64,000 nt of DNA from Delftia tsuruhatensis (GCF_903815225.1 NZ_LR813084.1:5480001-5544000), one strand, 5' to 3'. Counted from the stretch's first letter, positions 17,842 through 27,433 are shown. Notes: generated by a model not told the origin, from the letters alone. Numbers and translations are program-made.

Positions 17842-19049
17842 TGGAACGCCATGGCTACCCCCTCGAAGGCGTGCGCATCCTCGACATGGCCACGGTGCTG
17901 GCCGCCCCTTTCTCGGCCACGCTGTGCGGCGACCTGGGCGCCGAGGTGGTCAAGCTGGAGCTGCCCGGCGGCGGCGACACCTTGCGCAGCCTGGCGCCCG
18001 TGCATGAAGGCCACGCCATCTTCTGGAAGACGGCCAACCGGGGCAAGCAGGGCGTCTCGCTGGACGTGCGCAAGCCCGAGGGCCGCGCGCTGTTCCTGCG
18101 GCTGATCGCGGATTTCGACGTGCTCGTGGAGAACTTCCGCACCGGCACCCTGGACCGCTGGGGCCTGGACCTGGCCACGCTGCATGCGCACAACCCGCGC
18201 CTGATCGTGCTGCGCGTGACGGGCTTCGGCCAGACCGGCCCCTATGCACGCCGCCCCGGCTTTGCGCGCATCTTCGAGGCCATGAGCGGCTTCACCCACC
18301 TCACGGGCGAGGCCGATGGCCCGCCCCAGCACATGAACTACCCGCTGGGCGACGTGGTGGCGGGACTGTTCGGCGCCTTCGCCATCGCGGCAGCCCTGGC
18401 CGAGCGCAACGCCCTGCCTGCGGCCCGGCGGCGCGGCCTGGAGATCGACCTGTCCGCCACCGAGGCCCTGCTGCGCCTGCTGGACCCGCTGGCGGCCGAA
18501 TACGAACTCGGTGGCAGGGCGCGCTCGCGCATGGGCTCGCGCGCCGGCTACACCGCGCCGTCCAACGTCTACCAGACCCGTGACGGCGCCTGGCTGACCG
18601 TGGTGGCCACGGGCGATGCCATCTTTGCGCGGCTGTGCGAGGCCATGGAACAACCCGCGCTGGCGGCGGATGCGCGCTTCGCGGACAACGCCGCACGCAT
18701 CCGCAACCTGGCAGACATCGACGCCATCGTTGCACGCTGGTGCCGTGAACGCGACTTCGCCCAGGCCGCCCAGGCGCTGGCCGCGCGGGAGATTCCGTTC
18801 AGCAGGATCCACTCGGCCCAGGACACGCTGGCGGACCCGCATTTCGCGGCGCGCGGCAGCTTCATCACGCTGGCGGACGACGCACTGGGCGCCCTCACCG
18901 CACCGGCACCCGTGCCGCGCTTCACCGGCCGCACGGCGCCCTCGCCCCGCACCGGCCCGGCCACGGGCCAGGACAACGCCGCCATCTATGCCGCCCTGGG
19001 GCTGGATGCGCGGCAGCAGGAGAAGTTGCGTCTGGAGGGCGTGATCTGA
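17841..19049 (+). CDS. Class III (CaiB/BaiF) CoA-transferase
   Basis: A 402-residue enzyme that moves CoA between carboxylic acids through a mixed-anhydride on an active-site Asp. The family pattern is clear: LEGVRILDMATVLAAPFSATLCGDLGAEVVKLE at the N-terminus, NRGKQGVSLDVRKPEGR, DVLVENFRTGTLDRWGLD and VTGFGQTGPYARRPGFARIFEAMSGF. The nucleophile is expected to be the Asp of NYPLGDVVAG. It overlaps the upstream Bug gene by one base, placing acid uptake and CoA activation in one unit, followed by dehydrogenation. Confidence 0.93.
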   Translation: MERHGYPLEGVRILDMATVLAAPFSATLCGDLGAEVVKLELPGGGDTLRSLAPVHEGHAIFWKTANRGKQGVSLDVRKPEGRALFLRLIADFDVLVENFRTGTLDRWGLDLATLHAHNPRLIVLRVTGFGQTGPYARRPGFARIFEAMSGFTHLTGEADGPPQHMNYPLGDVVAGLFGAFAIAAALAERNALPAARRRGLEIDLSATEALLRLLDPLAAEYELGGRARSRMGSRAGYTAPSNVYQTRDGAWLTVVATGDAIFARLCEAMEQPALAADARFADNAARIRNLADIDAIVARWCRERDFAQAAQALAAREIPFSRIHSAQDTLADPHFAARGSFITLADDALGALTAPAPVPRFTGRTAPSPRTGPATGQDNAAIYAALGLDARQQEKLRLEGVI

Positions 19050-19064
19050 GAATCGAGGCGCCCC

Positions 19065-19796
19065 TCAGGCCGCCACCTTGCGCTGGGCAGTGAACAGCCC
19101 GCTGCGCAGCGCCTCCAGATCGAGCACGCGCAATCCGCCGTACTCGACGACGATGGCATGCTCGCGCTGCAGCACCGACAAGGCCTCGTTGACACGCTGG
19201 CGCGACAGGCCCACGAGGTAGGCCAGCTCCTGCTGGGTGATGCGCAGCACATCGCCCACGCCCGGGTACAGCAGCGGATGGAACAGCGCCGCAAGGCTGC
19301 GCGCCACGCGCAGGTCAGGATTGGTGAGGCGGTCGATCTCGCGGGCCGCGATGAACTGGCCCAGGCGCTCGTTGAGCTGGCTCATGACGAAGCGGTTGAA
19401 GCCGATGGAGTGGTCCAGCAGCCAGTGGAAGGTGTCGATGGGAAGGCCGCCGACCACGCTCCTGCGTATGGCCTGCACGTTGTAGCGGTAGGGCTCGCGC
19501 TTGACGGCCGTGCCCTCGCCGAACCAGCCACCCGGTGGCAGGCCGGCCAGCGTCATGCTGGCGCCGTCCACGCCGTCGGTGTTCATCTTGAGCAGGCCTT
19601 CGACCACGCCGAACCAGTAGGTAGGGGCCCGGCCCGTGCGGCAGACATAGTCGCCCGGCTGGGCATCGCCGACGACCAGCGCCTTCTGGGCGCGTTCCCG
19701 CTCGGCGGGCTGGAGCACGGCCAGCCAGGGAATGCCTGCGAGTTCCTCGGACCGTGGCGCGCGCCGGCGCTGGTGCAGTGACAGTTCTTGGCTCAT
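19065..19796 (-). CDS. Crp/Fnr-family transcriptional regulator
   Basis: A 243-residue regulator with a cyclic-nucleotide-binding-like beta-barrel (about 35-145; PGDYVCRTGRAPTYWFGVVEGLLKM, LPPGGWFGEGTAVKR) and a C-terminal winged helix (RITQQELAYLVGLSRQRVNEALSVLQ). No cluster of four Cys is present, so it is not an oxygen-sensing FNR; the barrel departs from the strict cAMP pocket, so the signal is unknown. ATG at 19796 is used; an in-frame ATG at 19817 is equally possible. It diverges from the acyl-CoA ligase/Liv transporter cluster, a likely target. Confidence 0.88.
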   Translation of the reverse strand: MSQELSLHQRRRAPRSEELAGIPWLAVLQPAERERAQKALVVGDAQPGDYVCRTGRAPTYWFGVVEGLLKMNTDGVDGASMTLAGLPPGGWFGEGTAVKREPYRYNVQAIRRSVVGGLPIDTFHWLLDHSIGFNRFVMSQLNERLGQFIAAREIDRLTNPDLRVARSLAALFHPLLYPGVGDVLRITQQELAYLVGLSRQRVNEALSVLQREHAIVVEYGGLRVLDLEALRSGLFTAQRKVAA

Positions 19797-20114
19797 GGAT
19801 GGTTCATCAAAAACCATCCAAGCATTGCCCGAGCCCGGCGGCCCGCGTAAGCGGGATTTCCACGAGCAGGCCGGTGCCCGCCAATGGCAGCGAAATGTCC
19901 GTCCCCCGGCAATGCAAGCCCTGATGCAACGCAAGCGACCCTTTTGGCACCATTTGTTACGGCAGGTTTTCCCGATGATGGCTTTCCCTCAAATTGTCGT
20001 CAAACAGACACCACGACGTCAAAGCCAGACCTAGGATGCAGTCCAAGCCGGTTTGCTGCGGCCTGGGCCCCAGGGTTCCGCGGCACCCGTTCATCGAACT
20101 CCCAAGGACATGGA
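19797..20114. other. Divergent promoter region, Crp/Fnr gene versus ligase-liv operon
   Basis: About 300 bp without a credible gene. It should contain the promoters of both divergent units. I looked for a Crp/Fnr-type palindrome (TGTGA-N6-TCACA or TTGAT-N4-ATCAA) and found only half-site-like pieces near 19996-20012. Confidence 0.5.
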
Positions 20115-22049
20115 ATGACGACCACGTTCCCGCACCTGCTGCTCCAGCATGCCGCCGAGCGCCCCCAGGCGCCGGCGCTGCGCGAGAAGGAATACGGCAT
20201 CTGGCAGACCTGGAGCTGGAGCGAGGCCTTGGACACCGTGCGCCACATGGCCTGCGGCCTGGCCGCGCTGGGCATGGCGCGTGGCCAGAACCTGGCCTTC
20301 GTCAGCGACAACCGGCCCCATGTCTACATGGGCTTCATCGCCGTGCAGGCGCTGGGCGGCGTGCCGATCCCGCTGTACCAGGATGCCGTGGCCGCCGAGA
20401 TGCGCTTCGTCATCGAGGATGCCGAGATCGACTTCGCCTTCGCCGAGAACCAGGAGCAGGTGGACAAGCTGCTGGAGGTGCGCGAACACGTGCCCGGCAT
20501 ACGGCACATCGTCTATGACGACCCGCGTGGCATGCGCCACTACGACCAGCCGGGTCTGATCAGCACCGAGGCCCTGCTGCAAAAGGGCAAGGACTGGGAT
20601 GCCGCGCACCCGGGCGCCTGGGATGCGATGCTGGCCGCACTGTCGCCCGACGATGTCTCGGTCATCCTCTACACCTCGGGCACCACGGGCAAGCCCAAGG
20701 GCGTGTGCCAGACGCACCGCAGCTTCGGCGAGTCGGCGCGCGGCGGCGCCCAGGTGGACCGCCTGGGCCCTGGCGACAACGTGATCTCCTACCTGCCCCC
20801 GGCCTGGGTCGGCGACCATCTGTTTTCCTTCGCGCAATGGCTGGTGGCCGGCTTCACCATCAACTGCCCCGAGTCGGCATCGACCGTGTCCATCGACCTG
20901 CGCGAGATCGGCCCCAGCTACTACTTCGCGCCGCCACGCATCTTCGAGGGCATGCTGACCTCGGTGTCCATCCGCATGGAGGATGCGGCGCCCTTCAAGC
21001 GCTGGATGTACGAGCGCGCCATGGCCGTGGCACGCCGCGTGGGGTCGGACATCCTGGACGGCAAGCCCGTGGGCCTGCTCGACCGCATGCAGTACGCGCT
21101 GGGCGACCTGTGCATCTACGGCCCGCTGCGCAACGCCATGGGGCTGTCGCGCATCCGCGTGGCCTATACGGCGGGCGCGGCCATCGGCCCCGAGCTGTTC
21201 CGCTTCTTCCGCTCCATCGGCATCAATCTCAAGCAGCTGTACGGCCAGACCGAGACCTGCGCCTATGTCTGCATCCAGCGCGACGGCCAGGTGGAGCTGA
21301 GCAGCGTGGGCCAGGCGGCGCCCGGGATCGAGCTGAAGATCGCCGACAACGGCGAGGTGCTGCTCAAGGGCGTGTCCGTGCTCAAGGAGTACTACAAGCG
21401 CCCCGACGCCACGGCCGAGGTCATCGACGCCGACGGCTGGTTCCACACGGGCGACGCGGGCCTGATCGATGCCGGCGGCCAGCTGCGCATCATCGACCGC
21501 GCCAAGGACGTGGGCAAGACCGCGCGCGGCGCCATGTTCGCGCCCAACTACATCGAGAACAAGCTCAAGTTCTTCCCCCAGATCAAGGAGGCGGTGTGCT
21601 TCGGCCACGGCCGCGACCAGGTCTGCGCCTTCATCAACATCGACTACGAGGCCGTGGGCAACTGGGCCGAACGCCAGGGCCTGCCGTATGGCGGCTATGT
21701 GGACCTGGCCTCCAAGGCCAAGGTGCTGGAGATGGTGGCCGACTGCGTGGCCCGGGTGAACGCCGACCTGGCCGCCGAGGCCGGCATGGCCGACACCCAG
21801 GTGGCGCGCTTCCTGGTGCTGCACAAGGAGCTGGACCCCGATGACGACGAGCTGACCCGCACCCGCAAGGTGCGCCGCGGCTTCATCGCCGACAAGTACG
21901 GCGTGCTGGTCGATGCGCTGTACACGGGCAAGCGCGAGCAGTTCATCGAGACGCAGGTGAAGTTCGAGGATGGCCGCACGGGCAGCGTCAGCGCCACGCT
22001 GTCCATCGTCGATGCCAAGACCCATCCCGCGTCCGCGGCCAAGGCCTGA
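20115..22049 (+). CDS. AMP-dependent acyl-CoA ligase (long-chain type)
   Basis: A 644-residue adenylate-forming enzyme that makes an acyl-AMP and then an acyl-CoA. Motifs are the P-loop YTSGTTGKPKGVCQTHR (about 185), the YGQTETCAY A5 motif, the GWFHTGDAGLID A7 motif and a C-terminal RTRKVRRGFI region. The length matches long-chain fatty acyl-CoA synthetases, but the substrate is unproven. AAGGA seven bases upstream fixes ATG at 20115. It starts the operon with livG-H-M-K-F and a second ligase, implying import and CoA activation of an aromatic or branched carboxylate. Confidence 0.92.
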   Translation: MTTTFPHLLLQHAAERPQAPALREKEYGIWQTWSWSEALDTVRHMACGLAALGMARGQNLAFVSDNRPHVYMGFIAVQALGGVPIPLYQDAVAAEMRFVIEDAEIDFAFAENQEQVDKLLEVREHVPGIRHIVYDDPRGMRHYDQPGLISTEALLQKGKDWDAAHPGAWDAMLAALSPDDVSVILYTSGTTGKPKGVCQTHRSFGESARGGAQVDRLGPGDNVISYLPPAWVGDHLFSFAQWLVAGFTINCPESASTVSIDLREIGPSYYFAPPRIFEGMLTSVSIRMEDAAPFKRWMYERAMAVARRVGSDILDGKPVGLLDRMQYALGDLCIYGPLRNAMGLSRIRVAYTAGAAIGPELFRFFRSIGINLKQLYGQTETCAYVCIQRDGQVELSSVGQAAPGIELKIADNGEVLLKGVSVLKEYYKRPDATAEVIDADGWFHTGDAGLIDAGGQLRIIDRAKDVGKTARGAMFAPNYIENKLKFFPQIKEAVCFGHGRDQVCAFINIDYEAVGNWAERQGLPYGGYVDLASKAKVLEMVADCVARVNADLAAEAGMADTQVARFLVLHKELDPDDDELTRTRKVRRGFIADKYGVLVDALYTGKREQFIETQVKFEDGRTGSVSATLSIVDAKTHPASAAKA

Positions 22050-22063
22050 AGGGAGTCGCTGCA

Positions 22064-22849
22064 ATGGCACACAAGAAGATCGGCGATGTCATCCTGGACA
22101 TCAAGAACATCAGCCTGCGCTTCGGCGGCGTGAAGGCGCTGACGGACATCTCGTTCAATGTGCGCGAGCACGAGATCCGCTCCATCATCGGCCCCAACGG
22201 CGCGGGCAAGAGCTCCATGCTCAACTGCATCAACGGCGTGTACACGCCGTCCGAGGGCTCGATCACCTTCCGGGGCAAGACCTTCAGCCACATGAACAGC
22301 CGCCAGGTGGCCGAGATGGGCGTGGCGCGCACCTTCCAGAACCTGGCGCTGTTCAAGGGCATGAGCGTGATCGACAACATCATGACCGGCCGCAACCTGC
22401 AGATCAGAAGCGGCATCCTGATGCAGGCCCTGCGCATTGGCCCGGCCGCGCGCGAGGAGATACGCCACCGCGAGTTCGTCGAGCACATCATCGACTTCCT
22501 CGAGATCCAGGCCTACCGCAAGACGCCCGTGGGCCAGCTGCCCTACGGCCTGCAAAAGCGCGTGGACCTGGGCCGTGCCCTGGCCATGCAGCCCCAGGTG
22601 CTGCTGCTGGACGAGCCCATGGCAGGCATGAACGTGGAGGAAAAGCAGGACATGTGCCGCTTCATCCTCGATGTCAACGACGAGTTCGGCTCCACCATCG
22701 TGCTGATCGAGCACGACATGGGCGTGGTCATGGACATCAGCGACCGCGTGGTCGTGCTGGACTACGGCAAGAAGATCGGCGACGGCGCGCCCGACGAGGT
22801 GCGCCAGAACGAAGACGTGATCCGCGCTTACCTTGGCACGAGCCACTGA
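22064..22849 (+). CDS. livG: Branched-chain-type ABC transporter ATPase LivG
   Basis: A 261-residue cytoplasmic ATPase of a Liv-type uptake system. Walker A is GPNGAGKSS (43-51), the ABC signature region is LPYGLQKRVDLGRAL, Walker B is LLLDEPMAGM and the switch His lies in IEHDMGVVMDI. The C-terminal YLG motif typical of LivG is present. It follows the ligase stop by 14 bp with GGGAG as ribosome site and precedes the two permease genes. Confidence 0.94.
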   Translation: MAHKKIGDVILDIKNISLRFGGVKALTDISFNVREHEIRSIIGPNGAGKSSMLNCINGVYTPSEGSITFRGKTFSHMNSRQVAEMGVARTFQNLALFKGMSVIDNIMTGRNLQIRSGILMQALRIGPAAREEIRHREFVEHIIDFLEIQAYRKTPVGQLPYGLQKRVDLGRALAMQPQVLLLDEPMAGMNVEEKQDMCRFILDVNDEFGSTIVLIEHDMGVVMDISDRVVVLDYGKKIGDGAPDEVRQNEDVIRAYLGTSH

Positions 22850-22859
22850 GGGGACAGAC

Positions 22860-23789
22860 ATGGGATTTTTCCTGGAAACCTTGTTCGGCGGCCTCATGGT
22901 GGGCACGCTGTACGCATTGATCGCCATCGGCTTCGTGCTGATCTTCAAGGCCTCGGGCGTGTTCAACTTCGCCCAGGGCGCGATGGTGCTGTTCTCGGCC
23001 CTGGCCATGGCGCGTTTTTCCGAGTGGATTCCGAAGTGGACCGGCCTGGAGGCCGGCTGGTTCACCAACCTGCTGGCCATCTGCGTGTCGCTGGCCATCA
23101 TGGTGGTCGTGGCCTGGGTGATCGAGCGGCTGGCGCTGCGCCACCTGGTCAACCAGGAGCCGATCACGCTCTTGATGGCCACGCTGGGCATCGCCTACCT
23201 GCTCGACGGCCTGGGCCCGATGATCTTCGGCAGCGCCGTCTACAGCATCAACGTGGGCATGCCCAAGGACCCCATGTTCATCCTCGACGGCCTGTTCGAG
23301 GGCGGCGTGCTGCTGAGCCAGGAAGACCTGTACGCGGCCTGCATCGCCGCGCTGCTGGTGGCCGCGCTCAGCGTGTTCTTCCAGAAGACCAAGACCGGCC
23401 GCGCCCTGCGCGCCGTGGCCGACGACCACCAGGCGGCCCAGTCCATCGGCATCCCGCTGTCGCGCATCTGGGTCATCGTCTGGTCGGTGGCCGGCGGCGT
23501 GGCCCTGGTGGTGGGCATCATCTGGGGCTCCAAGCTGGGCGTGCAGTACTCGCTGTCGCTGGTGGCCCTGAAGGCCCTGCCCGTGGTGATCCTGGGCGGC
23601 CTGACCTCGCTGCCCGGCGCCATCATCGGCGGCCTGATCATCGGCGTGGGCGAAAAGCTCTCCGAGGTCTACCTGGGCCCCCTGGTCGGCGGCGGCATCG
23701 AGACCTGGTTCGCCTACGGCCTGGCCCTGTGCTTCCTGCTCGTGCGGCCCCAGGGGCTGTTCGGCGACAAAATCATTGATCGCGTTTGA
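22860..23789 (+). CDS. livH: Branched-chain-type ABC transporter permease LivH
   Basis: A 309-residue inner-membrane permease with about eight hydrophobic segments. It carries the LivH signature LYALIAIGFVLIFKASGVFNFAQGAMVL at the N-terminus and the EAA-like loop TKTGRALRAVADDHQAAQSIGI that contacts the ATPases. ATG at 22860 follows GAGGGGA, ten bases after the livG stop. It pairs with LivM. Confidence 0.94.
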   Translation: MGFFLETLFGGLMVGTLYALIAIGFVLIFKASGVFNFAQGAMVLFSALAMARFSEWIPKWTGLEAGWFTNLLAICVSLAIMVVVAWVIERLALRHLVNQEPITLLMATLGIAYLLDGLGPMIFGSAVYSINVGMPKDPMFILDGLFEGGVLLSQEDLYAACIAALLVAALSVFFQKTKTGRALRAVADDHQAAQSIGIPLSRIWVIVWSVAGGVALVVGIIWGSKLGVQYSLSLVALKALPVVILGGLTSLPGAIIGGLIIGVGEKLSEVYLGPLVGGGIETWFAYGLALCFLLVRPQGLFGDKIIDRV

Positions 23790-23810
23790 CCGTTACGGAG
23801 AACTTGCACC

Positions 23811-24875
23811 ATGTTTTATCGTGAGAACGGTCAATTCAAGACGAGCTACGCCTCCGACCAGCAGATCTTCGGCGTCGCCCAGGACCGCTGGGCCATCGTG
23901 CTGCTGCTGGCCTTCGCCTTCCTGGTGATTCCCTTCGCGGTCAGCGACTACACCTTCCAGGCCGTGCTGATCCCCTTCCTGATCATGTCGCTGGCGGCGC
24001 TGGGGCTGAACATCCTGGTCGGCTACTGCGGCCAGATCTCTCTGGGCACCGGCGCCTTCATGGCGGTGGGCGCCTATGCGGCCTACAACCTGCAGGCGCG
24101 CTTCGAGGGCATGCCGCTGCTGGTGGCCCTGATCGGCGGCGGCGTGCTGGCCATGGTCTTCGGCGTGGTCTTCGGCCTGCCCAGCCTGCGCATCCGGGGC
24201 CTGTACCTGGCCGTGGCCACGCTGGCCGCCCAGTTCTTCATGGACTGGCTGACCAGCCGCGCCGCCTGGGTGACGAACAACTCCTCCTCGGGCTCGGTCA
24301 GCGCCGGCCCGCTGTCCATCGCGGGCTGGAAGATCGACACGCCCATGGAGAAATACCTGCTGTGCCTGGGCATCCTGTGCGTGCTGGGCCTGGCCGCCAA
24401 GAACCTGGTGCGCAGCGCCATCGGCCGCGAGTGGATGGCCATGCGCGACATGGACGTGGCCGCCGCCGTGATCGGCATCCGCCCCACCTACGCCAAGCTC
24501 AGCGCCTTTGCCGTCAGCAGCTTCATCGTCGGCGTGGCCGGCGCGCTGTGGGGCTTCGTGCACCTGGGCGCCTGGGAGCCCGCGGCCTTCAGCCTGGACC
24601 GCTCGCTGCAGTTGCTGTTCATGATCATCATCGGCGGCCTGGGCTCGGTGGTGGGCAGCATCTTCGGCGCGGCCTTCTTCGTGCTGCTGCCCCTGCTGCT
24701 CAACCAGGTGCCCCACTGGCTGGGCCTGCCGCTGTCCACGGCCACGGCCACCTACCTGGAGCACATGATCTTCGGTGCGCTGATCGTGTTCTTCCTGATC
24801 GTGGAGCCGCATGGCCTGGCCAAACTGTGGGCCACGGCCCGCCAGAAGCTGCGCGTCTGGCCCTTCCCGCATTGA
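23811..24875 (+). CDS. livM: Branched-chain-type ABC transporter permease LivM
   Basis: A 354-residue inner-membrane permease, the partner of LivH. The LivM signatures ALGLNILVGYCGQISLGTGAFMAVGAYAA and SLRIRGLYLAVATLA are present, as is the ATPase-contact loop RSAIGREWMAMRDMDVAAAVIGI. It follows livH by 21 bp. Its stop lies 8 bp before the first copy of a structured intergenic repeat. Confidence 0.94.
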   Translation: MFYRENGQFKTSYASDQQIFGVAQDRWAIVLLLAFAFLVIPFAVSDYTFQAVLIPFLIMSLAALGLNILVGYCGQISLGTGAFMAVGAYAAYNLQARFEGMPLLVALIGGGVLAMVFGVVFGLPSLRIRGLYLAVATLAAQFFMDWLTSRAAWVTNNSSSGSVSAGPLSIAGWKIDTPMEKYLLCLGILCVLGLAAKNLVRSAIGREWMAMRDMDVAAAVIGIRPTYAKLSAFAVSSFIVGVAGALWGFVHLGAWEPAAFSLDRSLQLLFMIIIGGLGSVVGSIFGAAFFVLLPLLLNQVPHWLGLPLSTATATYLEHMIFGALIVFFLIVEPHGLAKLWATARQKLRVWPFPH

Positions 24876-24883
24876 GATGGAGT

Positions 24884-24983
24884 ACCCCCTGAGTCGCTTC
24901 GCGCCTTCCCCCTTGAAGGGGGACGACACCCTCGCTGCGGGGCGGCCCTTGCTCGGTGTCCCTGATCTCGGCCTCGCCAGTTT
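24884..24983 (+). repeat. Structured dispersed repeat, copy A
   Basis: About 100 bp beginning ACCCCCTGAG and ending GCCAGTTT. It shares with copies B, C and E the blocks CGCCTTCCCCC, GGGGGACGACACCCTCG, GGGGCGGCCCTT, CTCGGTGTCCCTG and a final CCGCGCCAGTTT-like end. A CCCCC-TTGAA-GGGGG hairpin is internal. It lies 8 bp after the livM stop. Confidence 0.85.
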
Positions 24984-25090
24984 CCAACATGGCGCCAGGA
25001 AATATGGGATGTTTGATTCTGATCGACGCAAGGCGCCACAGAGTGCCGGATAACCGGGGAATCTTCCCCAGCCAACTAGGAGACAACGTC

Positions 25091-26407
25091 ATGATGTTCA
25101 AGAAAGTCGCCATCGCCGCCGCCACCGTCGCCGCCGGAATCGGCGGCCTCGTGGCGGCCCCTGCCGCCCAGGCCCAGGAGCAGTTCGTGCCGCTGCTGGT
25201 CTACCGCACGGGCCAGTTCGCGCCCCTGGGCATTCCATGGGCCGACGGCAAGCAGGACTACATCAAGCTGGTCAACGCCAAGGGCGGCATCAATGGCGTG
25301 AAGATCGCCTACGAGGAATGCGAGACGGCCTACGACACGGCCAAGGGCGTGGAATGCTATGAGCGCCTGAAGGGCAAGGGCGGCGGCGCCGCCGGCTTCG
25401 ATCCCCAGTCCACCGGCATCACCTTCGCCGTGACCGACAAGGCGCCCGGCGACAAGATGCCCATCATCACCACGGGCTACGGCCTGTCGCAGTCGGCCGA
25501 CGGCAAGGTGTTCGAGTGGAACTTCCCGCTGCTGGGCAACTACTGGACGGCCGCCGACTCCATCATCCAGGACATCCTGAAGAAGGAAAAGGGCAGCCTC
25601 AAGGGCAAGAAGATCGCCCTGGTCTACCACGACTCGCCCTACGGCAAGGAACCCATCCCGCTGCTGCAAAAGCGCGCGGCCAAGGAAGGCTTCGACCTGA
25701 CCCTGCTGCCCGTGACCGCGCCCGGGGTGGAACAGAAATCCACCTGGCTGCAGATCCGCCAGCAGCGCCCCGACTATGTGCTGCTGTGGTCGGCCGGCGT
25801 GATGACGCCCACGGCCGTGCGCGAGGCCCAGGCCACGGGCTATCCACGCGAGAAGATGTACGCCATCTGGTGGGCCGGCTCGGACCATGACGTCAAGGAC
25901 ATCGGCGCTGGCGCCAAGGGCTACAACACCGTGACCATCCACAACACGGCCGAGCACGACAAGGTGCACGAGGACGTCAAGTCCATGGTCTACGACAAGG
26001 GCCAGGGCACCGCCACCGACCCCAAGGAACTGGGCGCCATGGCCCATACGCGCGGCATGGTGATCTCCATGCTGCAGGTGGAGGCCATCCGCACCGCGCA
26101 GGAGAAGTTCGGCAAGGGCAAGGTCATGACCTCCGAGCAGGTGCGCTGGGGCCTGGAGAACCTGAACCTGACGCAAGAGCGCCTCAACGAGCTGGGCTTC
26201 GGCAAGATCATCCGCCCCGTCAAGACCAGCTGCGACAACCACCTGGGCACCGACTGGTCGCGCATCGCCCAGTGGGACGGCGCCAAGTGGAAAGTGGTCT
26301 CCGACTGGTACCAGGCCGACAAGTCCATGGTCGAGCCGCTGGTCAAGGAGTACGCGGACAAGTACGCCAAGGAAAAGAACGTAAAAGTGAGGAGTTGCAC
26401 CCCCTGA
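25091..26407 (+). CDS. livK: Branched-chain-type ABC transporter substrate-binding protein LivK
   Basis: A 438-residue periplasmic binding protein of the type I fold. The signal peptide ends AAQAQE (about residue 30). Recognisable parts are the ligand-domain start FVPLLVYRTGQFAPLGIPWADG and the hinge-domain segment KIALVYHDSPYGKEPIPLL. AGGAG nine bases upstream fixes ATG at 25091. It belongs to a Liv subgroup that travels with acyl-CoA ligases, so an aromatic or aliphatic acid is a likelier ligand than Leu/Ile/Val. Oddly, the last codons and stop (CTP*) come from the start of repeat copy B. Confidence 0.93.
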   Translation: MMFKKVAIAAATVAAGIGGLVAAPAAQAQEQFVPLLVYRTGQFAPLGIPWADGKQDYIKLVNAKGGINGVKIAYEECETAYDTAKGVECYERLKGKGGGAAGFDPQSTGITFAVTDKAPGDKMPIITTGYGLSQSADGKVFEWNFPLLGNYWTAADSIIQDILKKEKGSLKGKKIALVYHDSPYGKEPIPLLQKRAAKEGFDLTLLPVTAPGVEQKSTWLQIRQQRPDYVLLWSAGVMTPTAVREAQATGYPREKMYAIWWAGSDHDVKDIGAGAKGYNTVTIHNTAEHDKVHEDVKSMVYDKGQGTATDPKELGAMAHTRGMVISMLQVEAIRTAQEKFGKGKVMTSEQVRWGLENLNLTQERLNELGFGKIIRPVKTSCDNHLGTDWSRIAQWDGAKWKVVSDWYQADKSMVEPLVKEYADKYAKEKNVKVRSCTP

Positions 26408-26514
26408 GGCGCTGACGCGCCTTCCCCCTGAAAGGGAGACGACACCCTCGGGGCGGGGCGGCGCGGCCGGCATAGGCCCTTCCTCGGTGTCTCTGAGTTG
26501 GGCCGCGCCAGTTT
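26399..26514 (+). repeat. Structured dispersed repeat, copy B (overlaps the livK stop)
   Basis: The same family as copy A. The first stem here reads GGCGC-TGA-CGCGCC, and a short GC-rich insertion (near 26461-26476) precedes CCCTTCCTCGGTGTCTCTGAG. The livK stop codon at 26405-26407 is the TGA of the repeat's conserved CCCCCTGAG. Confidence 0.85.
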
Positions 26515-26586
26515 CATACGCTGCGCGCGGTCCACCGAGATGCTTCGCAAGCTGCGGCCACCGCATCCATCTCTGTATCAACGCCC

Positions 26587-27432
26587 ATGGACGACGCCAT
26601 GACCACCGCATCCACCTTAGCCCCGGCCGCCAGCGCTCCGCTGCTCGTGGTCAATGGCATCGAAGTCATCTACAACCATGTGATCCTGGTGCTCAAGGGC
26701 GTCTCGCTCCAGGTGCCGCGCGAGAGCATCGTGGCCATCCTTGGCGGCAACGGCGCGGGCAAGACCACCACGCTGCGCGCCATCTCCAACCTGCTCAAGG
26801 GCGAGCGCGGGGAGGTCACCAAGGGCACGATCGAGCTGGAGGGCGAGCGCATCGAGAACCTCAGCCCCTCGGACCTGGTCCGGCGCGGCGTGGTCCAGGT
26901 CATGGAGGGACGCCACTGCTTCGCCCACCTGACCATCGAGGAAAACCTGATGACCGGCAGCTACACGCGCACCGACAAGGGCGAGATCGCGGCCAACCTG
27001 GAAAAGGTCTACAACTATTTTCCGCGCCTGAAGACCCGTCGCACCTCGCAGGCGGCCTACACCTCGGGCGGCGAGCAGCAGATGTGCGCCATCGGCCGCG
27101 CGCTGATGGCCAATCCGCGCATGGTGCTGCTGGACGAGCCCTCCATGGGCCTGGCGCCGCAGATCGTCGAGGAGGTGTTCCACATCGTCAAGGACCTCAA
27201 CAGCAAGGAAAAAGTCACCTTCCTGCTGGCCGAGCAGAACACCAACATGGCCCTCAAGTACGCGGACTACGGCTACATCATGGAAAGCGGCCGCATCGTC
27301 ATGGACGGCGCTGCCTCCGACCTGGCCAGCAACGAGGACGTCAAGGAGTTCTACCTGGGCGTGGGCGGTGGCGAGCGCAAGAGCTTCAAGGACGTGAAAA
27401 GCTACAAGCGCCGCAAGCGCTGGCTTGCATGA
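26587..27432 (+). CDS. livF: Branched-chain-type ABC transporter ATPase LivF
   Basis: A 281-residue second ATPase of the Liv system. Walker A is GGNGAGKTT (about 54), the signature is TSGGEQQMCAIGRAL and Walker B is MVLLDEPSMGLAPQIVEE. The H-loop position is AEQN, as usual for LivF proteins. The C-terminal tail is Lys/Arg-rich. ATG at 26587 or 26599 could start it. It lies between repeat copies B and C. Confidence 0.93.
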   Translation: MDDAMTTASTLAPAASAPLLVVNGIEVIYNHVILVLKGVSLQVPRESIVAILGGNGAGKTTTLRAISNLLKGERGEVTKGTIELEGERIENLSPSDLVRRGVVQVMEGRHCFAHLTIEENLMTGSYTRTDKGEIAANLEKVYNYFPRLKTRRTSQAAYTSGGEQQMCAIGRALMANPRMVLLDEPSMGLAPQIVEEVFHIVKDLNSKEKVTFLLAEQNTNMALKYADYGYIMESGRIVMDGAASDLASNEDVKEFYLGVGGGERKSFKDVKSYKRRKRWLA

Positions 27433-27433
27433 A

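Noticed and set aside
19990-20020. A possible Crp/Fnr box in the promoter of the ligase-liv operon.
   Set aside because: Only unsymmetrical half-site-like sequence is present.
20091-22070. A 659-codon minus-strand frame opposite the acyl-CoA ligase.
   Set aside because: Low-complexity antisense translation; the plus strand encodes all ligase motifs.
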